From assembly GCA_027486555.1 (NCBI GenBank), contig JAIXOX010000005.1, forward strand, positions 1 through 35,205: a stretch of 35,205 nt of DNA. The letters run 5' to 3'. Under the pieces are notes generated by a model. It was given only the letters and a program-made list of their open reading frames with translations, was not told where the DNA came from and searched no databases. Made by a program: the position numbers and the translations under genes. The DNA comes from Comamonadaceae bacterium. GTDB lineage: Bacteria; Pseudomonadota; Gammaproteobacteria; Burkholderiales; Burkholderiaceae_C. Positions 16,843-24,165 of the stretch are shown piece after piece (position 1 is the stretch's first letter; every line of letters starts with the position of its first letter).

Positions 16843-17718
16843 ATGCCTAAGCCGAACTTCCCAATCAAGGCGTGGTGGGGATTGTTCAGACAGGTTGCCA
16901 AGGCCTGGCTTGGCGACTATGTGCCGAGCATGGGGGCTGCGTTGGCTTACTACACCTTGTTTTCGCTGGCGCCGCTGTTGTTGATCGTGGTGTCGGTGGC
17001 CGGTCTGGTGTTCGGTGAGGAAGCCGCTCGCAGTGAAATCCAGGCGCAACTGAAAGACCTCATGGGTGATGTCGGTGCGGATGCCGTTCAGGGCCTGCTG
17101 ACCAGCGTGCACGAACCCGCCGAGGGTTGGACGGCGACCTCCGTGGGCTTGGTGTTGCTGTTTGTCGGTGCCACCACCGTGTTTGCCGAACTGCAAGATG
17201 CGCTCGACCGCGACTGGGGCGTGCCGGAACGCTTGCGCAAGAGCGGCTGGTTCACGCTCGTTCGTGCCCGTTTGATGGCATTCGGAATGATCCTTGCCTT
17301 GGGATTTCTGCTCATCGTGTCCCTGATCACCAGTGCCATGTTCGCGGCCATGGGCCGAAGCCTCAACCCCATGTTTGGCGGTTGGCAAGCCGTTTTGGAG
17401 ATGGGCAATGCGGTCGGTGGCTTCCTGCTCGTGGCCATCATGTTCGGCCTGATCTACAAGGTCATGCCTCGTCAGCGTGTGCGGGTCTCCGATGTCTGGC
17501 TCGGCGCTTTGATTGCGGCCTTGCTGTTCACCGGCGGCAAGTTCCTGATCGGCGCCTACATCGGCCGCAGCGGTGTGGCGTCGGGTTTCGGCGCGGCAGG
17601 CTCGCTCGTGATGGTGCTGTTGTGGGTCTACTTTTCAGCCCAGATCTTGTTGGTGGGGGCTGAGTTCAGCTGTGCCTATGCCCGGACGTTCGGTTCTCAC
17701 AAGACGCCAGACGCTTGA
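16843..17718 (+). CDS. YihY/BrkB-family integral membrane protein (UPF0761)
   Basis: This 291-residue inner-membrane protein belongs to the YihY family, often labelled ribonuclease BN or BrkB in old annotations; its function is still unclear. The family hallmark MGAALAYYTLFSLAPLLLI lies near the N-terminus, followed by the FGEEAARSEIQAQL periplasmic segment. Five or six membrane helices are visible, with the C-terminal GSLVMVLLWVYFSAQILLVGAEF motif. The ATG at 16843 is chosen because GGAG lies five bases upstream; an earlier TTG at 16801 is unlikely. The gene stands alone between gene-poor stretches and is not obviously linked to neighbouring pathways. Confidence 0.88.
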   Translation: MPKPNFPIKAWWGLFRQVAKAWLGDYVPSMGAALAYYTLFSLAPLLLIVVSVAGLVFGEEAARSEIQAQLKDLMGDVGADAVQGLLTSVHEPAEGWTATSVGLVLLFVGATTVFAELQDALDRDWGVPERLRKSGWFTLVRARLMAFGMILALGFLLIVSLITSAMFAAMGRSLNPMFGGWQAVLEMGNAVGGFLLVAIMFGLIYKVMPRQRVRVSDVWLGALIAALLFTGGKFLIGAYIGRSGVASGFGAAGSLVMVLLWVYFSAQILLVGAEFSCAYARTFGSHKTPDA

Positions 17719-17757
17719 GCCACTGCTGAATCCGCCCAGCCGGAATTGCGTGAGCGG

Positions 17758-18129
17758 ATGCAAATGCTTGCTGTGTCTATTGGATGGACGCTAAATGATT
17801 CCAGAGTTTCAAAGTATCCAACGGACAGAGGGTTGACGACCGACGCGGCAGTCGCCATAGAACCAGCGAGCGTTTGTATCAAACAAAACACCTGGCTCAA
17901 TCTGCGGGGCTATCCGATTGGCGTAACTCTGGGTGATCCATTTGGATTTGTACGTATATCAACGCCTGAAGCAGTGCAAAAAACACTGGCAGGTCAATCC
18001 ACCATTGCAAGTTTTGGCTATCGACTGAAAGGTGATATCTCGATTTCCCTTGGGCATCAGCATGCAACTTTTACCAACCAGGCAGCGACAAAAGCTTACT
18101 TTCACTATTTGCGCATCTGGATGATCTGA
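17758..18129 (+). CDS. hypothetical short open frame, doubtful
   Basis: This open frame of about 123 residues from ATG 17758 fills most of the 400-base gap between the YihY-type gene and the LysR remnant. I recognise no domain, signal peptide or membrane segment in it, and no good ribosome-binding site precedes the start. Its 3' end overlaps the first codons of the decayed LysR gene in another frame. It may be a chance frame in decayed DNA rather than a gene. If it is not coding, I see nothing else in this gap. Confidence 0.2.
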   Translation: MQMLAVSIGWTLNDSRVSKYPTDRGLTTDAAVAIEPASVCIKQNTWLNLRGYPIGVTLGDPFGFVRISTPEAVQKTLAGQSTIASFGYRLKGDISISLGHQHATFTNQAATKAYFHYLRIWMI

Positions 18130-18611
18130 CCCCGTTTGCAAGGCTGACCACTTTGGGCGCGTTGTCTGCGGCGGCTCGCTAGCTCGACATTCAGGTCAGC
18201 CGCCCCCTGTACGCCAGCCCAGCTTACTTAGCCAAGAAAGGCACCCCTCAACATCCGGATGATTTGTCCAGTCATCACCTGATTGGCAACAGCCGCGCCA
18301 GCTCAATGAACCTCTGGGAAATGCAAGATGCCAAGTCAGGTTTGCAAGTCAAAGGCCAAACACTGACCCAGAACTCAGCGGTGTTGCTGAGCATGGTCGG
18401 GAGCGGTGTCGGCATTGCGCGGTTGCTCGACATCGTTGCAGCACCATTCGTCAAAACTGGCAAGCTGGTGCCGCTGCTACGCCCCCACATTGATGTGCAA
18501 GAGATTCCTGTCTATGCCGTGATGCTGCCAAAGCGGCACCGGCTGCCAAAGATTCGGGCTTGTGTGGAGTTTTGGGGGGCGTATTTGGGGGCGGTCAGCG
18601 CCACACATTGA
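18117..18611 (+). pseudogene. decayed LysR-family regulator
   Basis: Read in one frame, the DNA gives an N-terminal LysR piece (LDDLTPFARLTTLGALSAAAR, then a TAG stop at 18180-18182, then LDIQVS). It passes directly into the effector domain of the same family (RPLYASPAYLAKKGTPQHPDDL, then a stretch to the end with GVGIARL and a C-terminal KIRACVEFWG). The start codon position reads CTG where an ATG would be expected. Roughly 150 codons between the helix-turn-helix and the effector domain are missing, with the junction near 18200. Because both parts stay in one frame, this is an internal deletion plus point mutations. An intact frame from 18264 to 18611 is only the C-terminal part and is not likely to be functional. 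Confidence 0.8.
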
Positions 18612-18688
18612 GGGAGATTTTTTTGGCCAATCCTGACACGGATTGTTTATTTGTAAGGTAACTGAAACCTTCTGTGTAGAATATACGG

Positions 18689-18755
18689 ATTGGCCTAGCC
18701 TACGAGGTTACCCACTTTGGTAGCCGACAAGAGCCCGCGAAAGCGGGCTTTTGCT
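18689..18755 (+). ncRNA. candidate short structured RNA next to the DUF3800 gene
   Basis: The 147-base gap between the LysR remnant and the DUF3800 gene looks like a small transcription unit. A -10-like TAGAAT (18677-18682) is preceded by a weak -35-like TTGTAA (18651-18656, 20-base spacing). A hairpin then pairs GGTTACC (18706-18712) with GGTAGCC (18719-18725), seven pairs with one G-U, around a CACTTT loop. An intrinsic terminator follows: AGCCCGC (18732-18738), a GAAA tetraloop, GCGGGCT (18743-18749) and a T-rich tail. Small structured RNAs beside DUF3800 genes (the DUF3800 motifs) have been reported from comparative genomics, as I recall. Whether this one matches any of them is untested. 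It converges on the DUF3800 gene, so it could also serve as its 3' terminator on the opposite strand, though the T-rich tail favours the + strand. Confidence 0.45.
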
Positions 18756-18758
18756 TTT

Positions 18759-19568
18759 CTAGAAGCAGGAATACTTGATTCCCTGCAACCCGTTCGCCGG
18801 AGTGCAATGGGCATCCAGAAGTTTTCCATTGGACTTCAAAAGGCCATATGCGCGGTCATCGGGCACATAAGCACCGCGACAAATGGGCCACAACACCAAA
18901 TCTGCAAGCTGCATAAGCTGAGACTCTTTCGTCTTGACACCAAAGTCGTAGACGGTTTGCCGAAGCTGGTTCGCTGGCATGGGTTGGTATTTGGCAGAGG
19001 TCTGGACGTTGAACGGCTGTCCAGCTTGTCTCATCTCGTCGTAGTAGCCCTTGAGCTGCTTTTCTGTGACTTTGTCACTGCGCTCGACATAAACCCTCAT
19101 ACGGGCACCATGAAACATGGCGAATTTGGCTGCACGCTCTACAGCGATGTGAAATGCCGTCTTGCAGAGCTTCCAGCGTCTGGGGCCGTACTGTTGTAAA
19201 TACCGCTGGTTGTAGCCTGGTCGGTCGACCACACAACCAGTCACCACAATGGGCAGGCCTGCAATCATGGCCGTCAAATCTTCATAGAAAGCGGTAAGGG
19301 ATGCCTCATCAAGTTGTGAAAGCCACCGAAAACGCTCAGTTTTGTTGCGTATGTCGTAAGACCTGAGTGGGTGCGTCCCCATCTGTGGCCATCGCATACG
19401 AAAAGCGTCCATTTCGGCCTCAATGCTGTACTTGTCTGTCGCCTTCACCAGAATGCCACCGATGCCGAACCAATCAGGGGAGTGGGTTTGCTGGCGTGGG
19501 TGACGATCAGGATCCCGGGAACCGGACTCATCCATGTAAAGCAAAAATTCAGGTTTACGCGGTTGCAT
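18759..19568 (-). CDS. DUF3800 domain-containing protein
   Basis: This 269-residue protein is a DUF3800 family member. The family has the N-terminal acidic motif LLYMDESGSRD (about residues 8-18) and a C-terminal LMQLADLVLW segment. These features suggest an RNase H-like fold with a nuclease-type acidic site, but no activity is established to my knowledge. Such genes are scattered, mobile and often next to structured RNAs. The start at 19568 is the first Met after an in-frame TAG, and no ribosome-binding site is visible. The start codon sits inside a 14-base palindrome. Its neighbours, a LysR remnant and an unrelated acid-sugar operon, give no metabolic link, which fits a horizontally acquired accessory gene. 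Roles in defence or RNA processing are speculation. Confidence 0.8.
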   Translation of the reverse strand: MQPRKPEFLLYMDESGSRDPDRHPRQQTHSPDWFGIGGILVKATDKYSIEAEMDAFRMRWPQMGTHPLRSYDIRNKTERFRWLSQLDEASLTAFYEDLTAMIAGLPIVVTGCVVDRPGYNQRYLQQYGPRRWKLCKTAFHIAVERAAKFAMFHGARMRVYVERSDKVTEKQLKGYYDEMRQAGQPFNVQTSAKYQPMPANQLRQTVYDFGVKTKESQLMQLADLVLWPICRGAYVPDDRAYGLLKSNGKLLDAHCTPANGLQGIKYSCF

Positions 19569-19578
19569 TGGCCAATGC
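19565..19578. promoter_or_regulatory. 14-base palindrome over the DUF3800 start codon
   Basis: GCATTGGCCAATGC is a perfect palindrome and includes the ATG of the DUF3800 gene on the minus strand. It could be an autoregulatory operator or a hairpin that hides the start codon. The 9-base core TTGGCCAAT also occurs at 18623-18631, on the other side of the gene and candidate RNA. Confidence 0.4.
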
Positions 19579-19837
19579 TAACCGGTGTTTTGGGCACTTT
19601 GGTATTCATCCTCATGCCTTGTAGTTCAAGTAGGTACGTGTGCACCACTTTCAGTCCCACTCAACGCGCGCAATGGGTCAAGGAAAAACTCAGCCACTGA
19701 AATCTACACGCTTGAATGAGCCAATCTACCAACATCAGTGGGCTTCAGCACCCACACCTGCCCCCGTGATCACCCTGATGCCAAGTTCATTCAAAAACTT
19801 GTATGATGACCTGACCAATTTAAAGCAGTACACACCC

Positions 19838-20812
19838 ATGCAACGCAGAAACTGGATCGCGGCAGCTGCCGTATGGCTGGCTGCCTCGCCATTTTTGGCG
19901 AACACCGCCTTGGCCCAAACTTGGCCCACCCGCCCCATTAAGTTGGTGGTGCCCTTTCCACCCGGTGGCCTGATCGACAACATGGCCCGCCTGGTGGGCC
20001 CCAAACTGGCGCTGGAATTGGGCCAGCCCATCGTCATCGACAACAAACCCGGTGCCGGTGGCAACTTGGGTGCGGCCGAGGCCGCGCGCGCGGCGGCCGA
20101 CGGTTACACCTTGCTCATGGCTTCGCCGCCGCTGACCATCAGCCCGGCGCTGTACAGCAAACTGCCTTATAAACCCGAGCAAATTGCCCCGGTGGCTTTG
20201 CTGGGCCGGGTGCCCAATGTGCTGATGGTCAACCCGGCTTCGGGCATCAACAGCTTGGCCGAATTGACGGCTTTGGCCAAGTCCAAGCCGGGTCAACTCA
20301 ATTACGCCTCCAACGGGCAAGGTACGTCGCTGCACCTGAGCGCCGAGCTGTACAAAAGCCAGTCGGGCGCGTTTGTCACGCACATCCCTTACCGGGGCGC
20401 GGCGGCGGGCCTGACTGGCTTGATGGCGGGCGAGGTGAACATGATGTTTGACAACCTGCCTTCGGCGCTGGGCCTGGTCAATGGCGGCAAGCTCAAGGCC
20501 TTGGCCGTGACCACGCCCCAGCGCAGCAGCGCCTTGCCGGGTGTGCCCACCATGGAAGAGGCGGGCATGAAGGGTTACCAGGTGTTTGCCTGGTTTGGTG
20601 TGGCCGCGCCTGCGGGCTTGCCAGCTCAGGTGCAGCAAAAACTGGAACAAGCGCTGGAACGCGTGGCCAACCAGCCCGAGGTGAAAACCGCCATGCTGAA
20701 GGCGGGCGCAGAGCCTGCCTGGGCCAACGCGCAAGGCCTGGCCAGCTTCATGCTTGCCGACAGCGCGCAATGGAAAAAGGTGGCGGCCTTCGCCAAGATC
20801 ACGCTGGATTGA
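19838..20812 (+). CDS. Bug-family (TctC-type) periplasmic solute-binding protein
   Basis: This periplasmic receptor of the Bug family has 324 residues from ATG 19838. That start gives a normal signal peptide (MQRRNWIAAAAVWLAASPF, ending ALAQTW); a longer open frame to 19640 is upstream non-coding DNA. The family pattern is clear: WPTRPIKLVVPFPPGGLIDN, then DNKPGAGGNLGAAEAARAAADGYTLL, and PYRGAAAGLTGLMAGEVNMMFDNLPSA further on. It is the first gene of the acid-sugar operon, so it may bind threonate, erythronate or a related acid. No TctA/TctB permease is encoded here. A -10-like TATGAT at 19802-19807 in the 269-base upstream gap may mark the promoter, but its -35 is weak. No regulator gene is adjacent. 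Confidence 0.9.
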   Translation: MQRRNWIAAAAVWLAASPFLANTALAQTWPTRPIKLVVPFPPGGLIDNMARLVGPKLALELGQPIVIDNKPGAGGNLGAAEAARAAADGYTLLMASPPLTISPALYSKLPYKPEQIAPVALLGRVPNVLMVNPASGINSLAELTALAKSKPGQLNYASNGQGTSLHLSAELYKSQSGAFVTHIPYRGAAAGLTGLMAGEVNMMFDNLPSALGLVNGGKLKALAVTTPQRSSALPGVPTMEEAGMKGYQVFAWFGVAAPAGLPAQVQQKLEQALERVANQPEVKTAMLKAGAEPAWANAQGLASFMLADSAQWKKVAAFAKITLD

Positions 20813-20862
20813 ACGCCGCGTTTTGCAATGATTTGTTAAAGCATGGACTCCGGAGAAATGAC

Positions 20863-21762
20863 ATGACCACAGTGGGTTTGATCGGTTTGGGAGCCATGGG
20901 CTCGGGCATGGCCGCTTCGCTGCGCCGCGCCGGGCACAGCGTGCAGGTGTTTGATGTGCGCCGCGAAGTGGCCGACGCCTTCACCCACGCGGGGGGCACA
21001 GCGCATGACACCCTGGCCTCGCTGGGTGCGGCGTGCGACGTGGTCGTGTCGGTGGTGGTGAATGCCGCGCAGACCGAAGCCGTGTTATTTGGCGATGGCA
21101 CCACCCCGGGTTGCGCGGCCAGCATGAAACCCGGCAGCGTTTTCGTGATGTGTTCCACCGTGGATCCGAACTGGTCGGTGGCTTTGGAAACGCGTCTCGA
21201 AGCCTTGGGCCTGCGTTATGTGGACGCGCCCATCTCAGGCGGTGCCGCCAAAGCCGCATCCGGCCAGATGACCATGATGACGGCCGCCAAGCCCGAGGCC
21301 TATGCCGTGGCCGAGCCATTTTTGAACGCCATGGCCGCCAAGGTCTACAAGCTGGGCGACAGCGCGGGCGCGGGCAGCAAGGTCAAGATCATCAACCAGC
21401 TGCTGGCAGGCGTGCACATCGCCGCTGCGGCCGAAGCCATGGCGCTGGGCTTGCGCGAGGGCGTGGACGCGGCGGCGCTGTACGAGGTGATCACCCACAG
21501 CGCGGGCAACAGCTGGATGTTTGAAAACCGCATGGCCCATGTGCTGGCGGCCGATTACACGCCGCTCTCGGCTGTGGACATTTTTGTGAAGGATTTGGGG
21601 CTGGTGCTTGACATGGCGCGTGCCAGCAAGTTCCCGCTGCCGCTGTCGAGCACCGCTCACCAAATGTTCATGCAGGCCAGCACCGCAGGCTTTGCCAAGG
21701 AAGACGACAGCGCCGTGATCAAGATTTTTCCGGGCATTGAATTGCCCAAAGCACCGGGCTGA
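20863..21762 (+). CDS. ltnD: NAD-dependent acid-sugar dehydrogenase (LtnD/DenD-like)
   Basis: This 299-residue protein belongs to the beta-hydroxyacid dehydrogenase family. In four-carbon acid-sugar pathways its relative LtnD oxidises L-threonate to the 2-oxo acid, and DenD acts on D-erythronate. It shows the NAD-binding GLIGLGAMGSGMA motif (residues 5-17), the substrate motif DAPISGGAAKAASGQ (121-135) and the catalytic Lys175 in KIINQ. The start at 20863 has GGAG seven bases upstream; a longer frame to 20770 lies inside the preceding gene. It is the first enzyme in a run with the DUF1537 kinase, aldolase-family and OtnI genes, as expected for this pathway. Threonate versus erythronate cannot be told from the sequence; 3-hydroxyisobutyrate dehydrogenase is a related but less likely alternative. 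Confidence 0.8.
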   Translation: MTTVGLIGLGAMGSGMAASLRRAGHSVQVFDVRREVADAFTHAGGTAHDTLASLGAACDVVVSVVVNAAQTEAVLFGDGTTPGCAASMKPGSVFVMCSTVDPNWSVALETRLEALGLRYVDAPISGGAAKAASGQMTMMTAAKPEAYAVAEPFLNAMAAKVYKLGDSAGAGSKVKIINQLLAGVHIAAAAEAMALGLREGVDAAALYEVITHSAGNSWMFENRMAHVLAADYTPLSAVDIFVKDLGLVLDMARASKFPLPLSSTAHQMFMQASTAGFAKEDDSAVIKIFPGIELPKAPG

Positions 21763-21770
21763 TCCCCTGT

Positions 21771-21844
21771 GTAGGAGCCCACCCTGTGGGCGATGGTTTT
21801 TGAGGGCGTGTTCCACGCCCATCGCCCACGGGGTGGGTTCCTAC
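21771..21844. repeat. GTAGGAGC-type palindromic repeat, copy 2
   Basis: The arms 21771-21796 and 21819-21844 pair almost fully, with outer ends GTAGGAGCCCACCC and GGGTGGGTTCCTAC. A second hairpin lies inside: GGGCGTG (21804-21810) with CACGCCC (21814-21820). The repeat fills the spacer between the dehydrogenase and DUF1537 kinase genes. Confidence 0.85.
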
Positions 21845-21876
21845 AAAACGCAATCGCCAGCAACAAGAGATTTGAC

Positions 21877-23157
21877 ATGAGCACTTTGAAATTGGGTTTG
21901 AAACTCGGATGCATTGCCGACGACTCCACCGGCGCCACCGACCTGGCCAACAACCTGGTGCGTTCGGGCATGCGGGTGGTGCAAACCATTGGCGTGCCTA
22001 CAGCACCCCTCGCCGCCGATGTGGATGCGGTGGTGGTGGCGCTCAAGTCGCGCACCATTCCCGCCGCCGAGGCCATCGCGCAATCGCTGGAGGCCTTGAA
22101 GTGGCTGCAAGCACAGGGCGCAGAGCAAATCTATTTCAAATACTGCTCCACCTTTGACAGCACGCCCGAGGGCAACATTGGCCCGGTGACCGAGGCGCTG
22201 ATGGACGCGCTGGGCACGGACTTCACGATCGCGACCCCGGCCTTTCCGGACAACGGCCGCACCGTGTTCAAAGGCTATTTGTTCGCGGGCAACGTGTTGC
22301 TCAATGAGAGCGGCATGCAAAACCACCCGCTCACGCCCATGACCGACGCCAACCTCGTGCGTGTGATGCAGGCGCAAACGAAGCGCAAGGTGGGTCTGAT
22401 CGATTACAAAACCGTGGCGCAAGGCGCGGGGGCCATCCACGAGCGCATCACCGCCCTGCGCGCCGAAGGCGTGGGCGTGGCCGTGGTGGACGCCACCAGC
22501 AACGACGACCTGCATCTGCTCGGGCCTGCCTTGAAAGACATGCCTCTCGTCACCGCCGGCTCGGGCGTGGCCATTGGCCTGCCTGCCAACTTTGGCCTGC
22601 AGCCTTCTGTGCAAGCCAGCCAGTTGCCTGCGGCATCGGGCTTGCAAGCGGTGGTGTCGGGCAGCTGCTCGGTGGCCACCAACGCGCAGGTGGCGCACTT
22701 CAAAGCCTCAGGTCGGCCTGCAATGGCCATTGACCCCGCCAGCCTGATGACCGGTCAAAGCGATGCCGTGGTGCAGCAGGTGCTGGCTTGGGCCGCGCCG
22801 CTTTTGAAAGACGGCCCGGTGCTGGTGTATTCGACCGCCGAGCCGGATGCCGTCAAGCAGGTGCAGGCGCAGTTGGGTGTGGCCGAGGCGGGCGCTTTGG
22901 TGGAGCATGCATTGGCCGCCGTGGCGCGCGGCCTGGTAGACCTGGGCGTGCAGCAGTTGGTGGTGGCCGGTGGTGAAACCTCGGGCGCTTGTGTACAAGC
23001 GCTGGGCATCGCACAGCTCCAAATCGGCCCGCAAATCGACCCAGGCGTGCCGTGGTGCCATGCGCCTTCAGCCACGGGCGGTGTGCACATCGCGCTCAAG
23101 TCGGGCAACTTCGGCACCGAAGATTTTTTCAGCAAGGCGTTCGACACTTTGCATTGA
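21877..23157 (+). CDS. otnK: four-carbon acid-sugar kinase (DUF1537, OtnK-like)
   Basis: This 426-residue kinase of the DUF1537 family would phosphorylate 3-oxo-tetronate, made by the dehydrogenase and isomerase, to its 4-phosphate using ATP. The N-terminal substrate domain starts with GCIADDSTGATDLANNLVRSG (about residues 11-31), which carries the conserved acid-sugar contacts. The C-terminal nucleotide domain ends with VVAGGETSGACVQALGI (about 362-378) and ATGGVHIALKSGNFG. The length fits the family. The ATG at 21877 has AAGAGA a few bases upstream; an earlier frame start lies in the palindromic repeat. Gene order with the dehydrogenase, the aldolase-family gene and OtnI is the standard context in which this family was assigned its function. 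Confidence 0.88.
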   Translation: MSTLKLGLKLGCIADDSTGATDLANNLVRSGMRVVQTIGVPTAPLAADVDAVVVALKSRTIPAAEAIAQSLEALKWLQAQGAEQIYFKYCSTFDSTPEGNIGPVTEALMDALGTDFTIATPAFPDNGRTVFKGYLFAGNVLLNESGMQNHPLTPMTDANLVRVMQAQTKRKVGLIDYKTVAQGAGAIHERITALRAEGVGVAVVDATSNDDLHLLGPALKDMPLVTAGSGVAIGLPANFGLQPSVQASQLPAASGLQAVVSGSCSVATNAQVAHFKASGRPAMAIDPASLMTGQSDAVVQQVLAWAAPLLKDGPVLVYSTAEPDAVKQVQAQLGVAEAGALVEHALAAVARGLVDLGVQQLVVAGGETSGACVQALGIAQLQIGPQIDPGVPWCHAPSATGGVHIALKSGNFGTEDFFSKAFDTLH

Positions 23158-23160
23158 TAT

Positions 23161-23233
23161 GTAGGAGCGCACCCCGTGCGCGATTCAGTTGCTTCTGGTG
23201 CACAAGCGATCGCGCACAGGGTGCGGCTCCTAC
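23161..23233. repeat. GTAGGAGC-type palindromic repeat, copy 3
   Basis: The left arm 23161-23184 and right arm 23209-23233 pair almost fully, with outer ends GTAGGAGCGCACC and GTGCGGCTCCTAC. It fills the spacer between the kinase and the aldolase-family gene, three bases after the kinase stop. Confidence 0.85.
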
Positions 23234-23262
23234 AATCAAACCATGACCTCCGGAGACCTTGC

Positions 23263-23922
23263 ATGACCGAAACCCAAGCCCGCGAAGAGATCTGTCGCGT
23301 AGGCCGCAGCCTGTTTGAGCGAGGCTATGTGCACGCCACGGCGGGCAACATCAGTGTGCGTCTCGATGACGGCTTTCTTATCACCCCCACCGACGCGTGT
23401 CTGGGTTTTCTGGACCCGGCGCGCCTGGCCAAGCTGGATGCGCAAGGCCAACAAGTCAGCGGCGACAAGGGCAGCAAAACCATCATCGTCCACCGCCAGA
23501 TTTACGCTGCTGCTGGCGAGACCGATCCCAACACCCGCTGCGTGATCCACACCCACAGCACGCACTGCGTGACGCTCAGCTTGAACAGCACTGGCCCCGA
23601 ATTGCTGCCACCCATCACGCCCTACTTTGTGATGAAAGTCGGCCATGTGCCCTTGGTGCGCTACCACCGCCCAGGCAGCCCGGACGCTGCGCAAGAAGTG
23701 GCCGACCTGATCCGCCGCTACGCCGCTCAGGGTGCCCCGATCCGAGCCGTGATGCTCACACGCCTGGGGCCCAATGTCTGGCACGACACCCCGGCGGCCG
23801 CCATGGCCACGCTCGAAGAGCTGGAAGAAACTGCTCGGCTCATGCTGCTGCAACCCCACACCCCACCGCTGCGCACCACCGATTTGGACGAGTTGCGCCA
23901 GGCTTTTGGCGCGAGGTGGTGA
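23263..23922 (+). CDS. otnC: class II aldolase/adducin-family protein (OtnC-like), altered active site
   Basis: By position this should be 3-oxo-tetronate 4-phosphate decarboxylase, giving dihydroxyacetone phosphate and CO2. It has 219 residues from ATG 23263, with GGAG seven bases upstream. Conserved parts are TAGNISVR (26-33), TPTDACLGFLDP (41-52), the metal pair His96 and His98 in HTHSTH, and the EELEETARL helix near the end. Two usual catalytic features differ. The acid/base Glu of the SKE motif (GDKPSKE in E. coli YgbL, as I recall it) is Thr73 in GDKGSKT. The third metal His in the LANHG motif is replaced: the segment reads LTRLGPNVWH (165-174), with His174 six residues further on. The protein is therefore a divergent subtype or has changed chemistry. 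The frame is intact, so it is not simply decayed. Confidence 0.75.
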   Translation: MTETQAREEICRVGRSLFERGYVHATAGNISVRLDDGFLITPTDACLGFLDPARLAKLDAQGQQVSGDKGSKTIIVHRQIYAAAGETDPNTRCVIHTHSTHCVTLSLNSTGPELLPPITPYFVMKVGHVPLVRYHRPGSPDAAQEVADLIRRYAAQGAPIRAVMLTRLGPNVWHDTPAAAMATLEELEETARLMLLQPHTPPLRTTDLDELRQAFGARW

Positions 23923-23966
23923 TGTCCTTGCCCATGACCAAATGTGTGGCCTGCCTGCCCCTCATT

Positions 23967-24105
23967 TGTCATCCCGACCTCCCGTCCACATGTCATCCCG
24001 GTCTCCCGTCCACATGTCATCCCGGCCTCCGAGCCGGGATCCAGCATTTGCTGGTGCACATGGACCCCGGATCAAGTCCGGGGTGACATCAAGTCCAGGG
24101 TGACA
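23967..24105. repeat. palindromic repeat element with reiterated ends
   Basis: A 24-base unit starting TGTCATCCCG occurs three times in tandem (23967, 23991, 24015). The third copy runs into a palindromic element: ATCCCGGC (24019-24026) pairs with GCCGGGAT (24033-24040), and CCCCGGA (24065-24071) pairs with TCCGGGG (24077-24083). The element 24015-24088 has terminal inverted repeats TGTCATCCC and GGGGTGACA. A 17-base right end is repeated once (24072-24088, 24089-24105; one mismatch). It fills the spacer between the otnC-like and otnI-like genes. Confidence 0.8.
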
Positions 24106-24165
24106 GCCACTGGTTCCAGGTGATAAAACCTGTCGTTGAAATTCTCTTTGATTGAAAGAAAACAC

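Noticed and set aside
18264..18611. 115-residue open frame as a separate small gene
   Set aside because: It is the C-terminal part of the decayed LysR gene; the upstream part is in the same frame behind a TAG stop.
23967..24038. Three tandem 24-base repeats as a CRISPR array
   Set aside because: The repeats are directly adjacent with no spacers, there are no cas genes, and the last copy continues into a known type of palindromic element.
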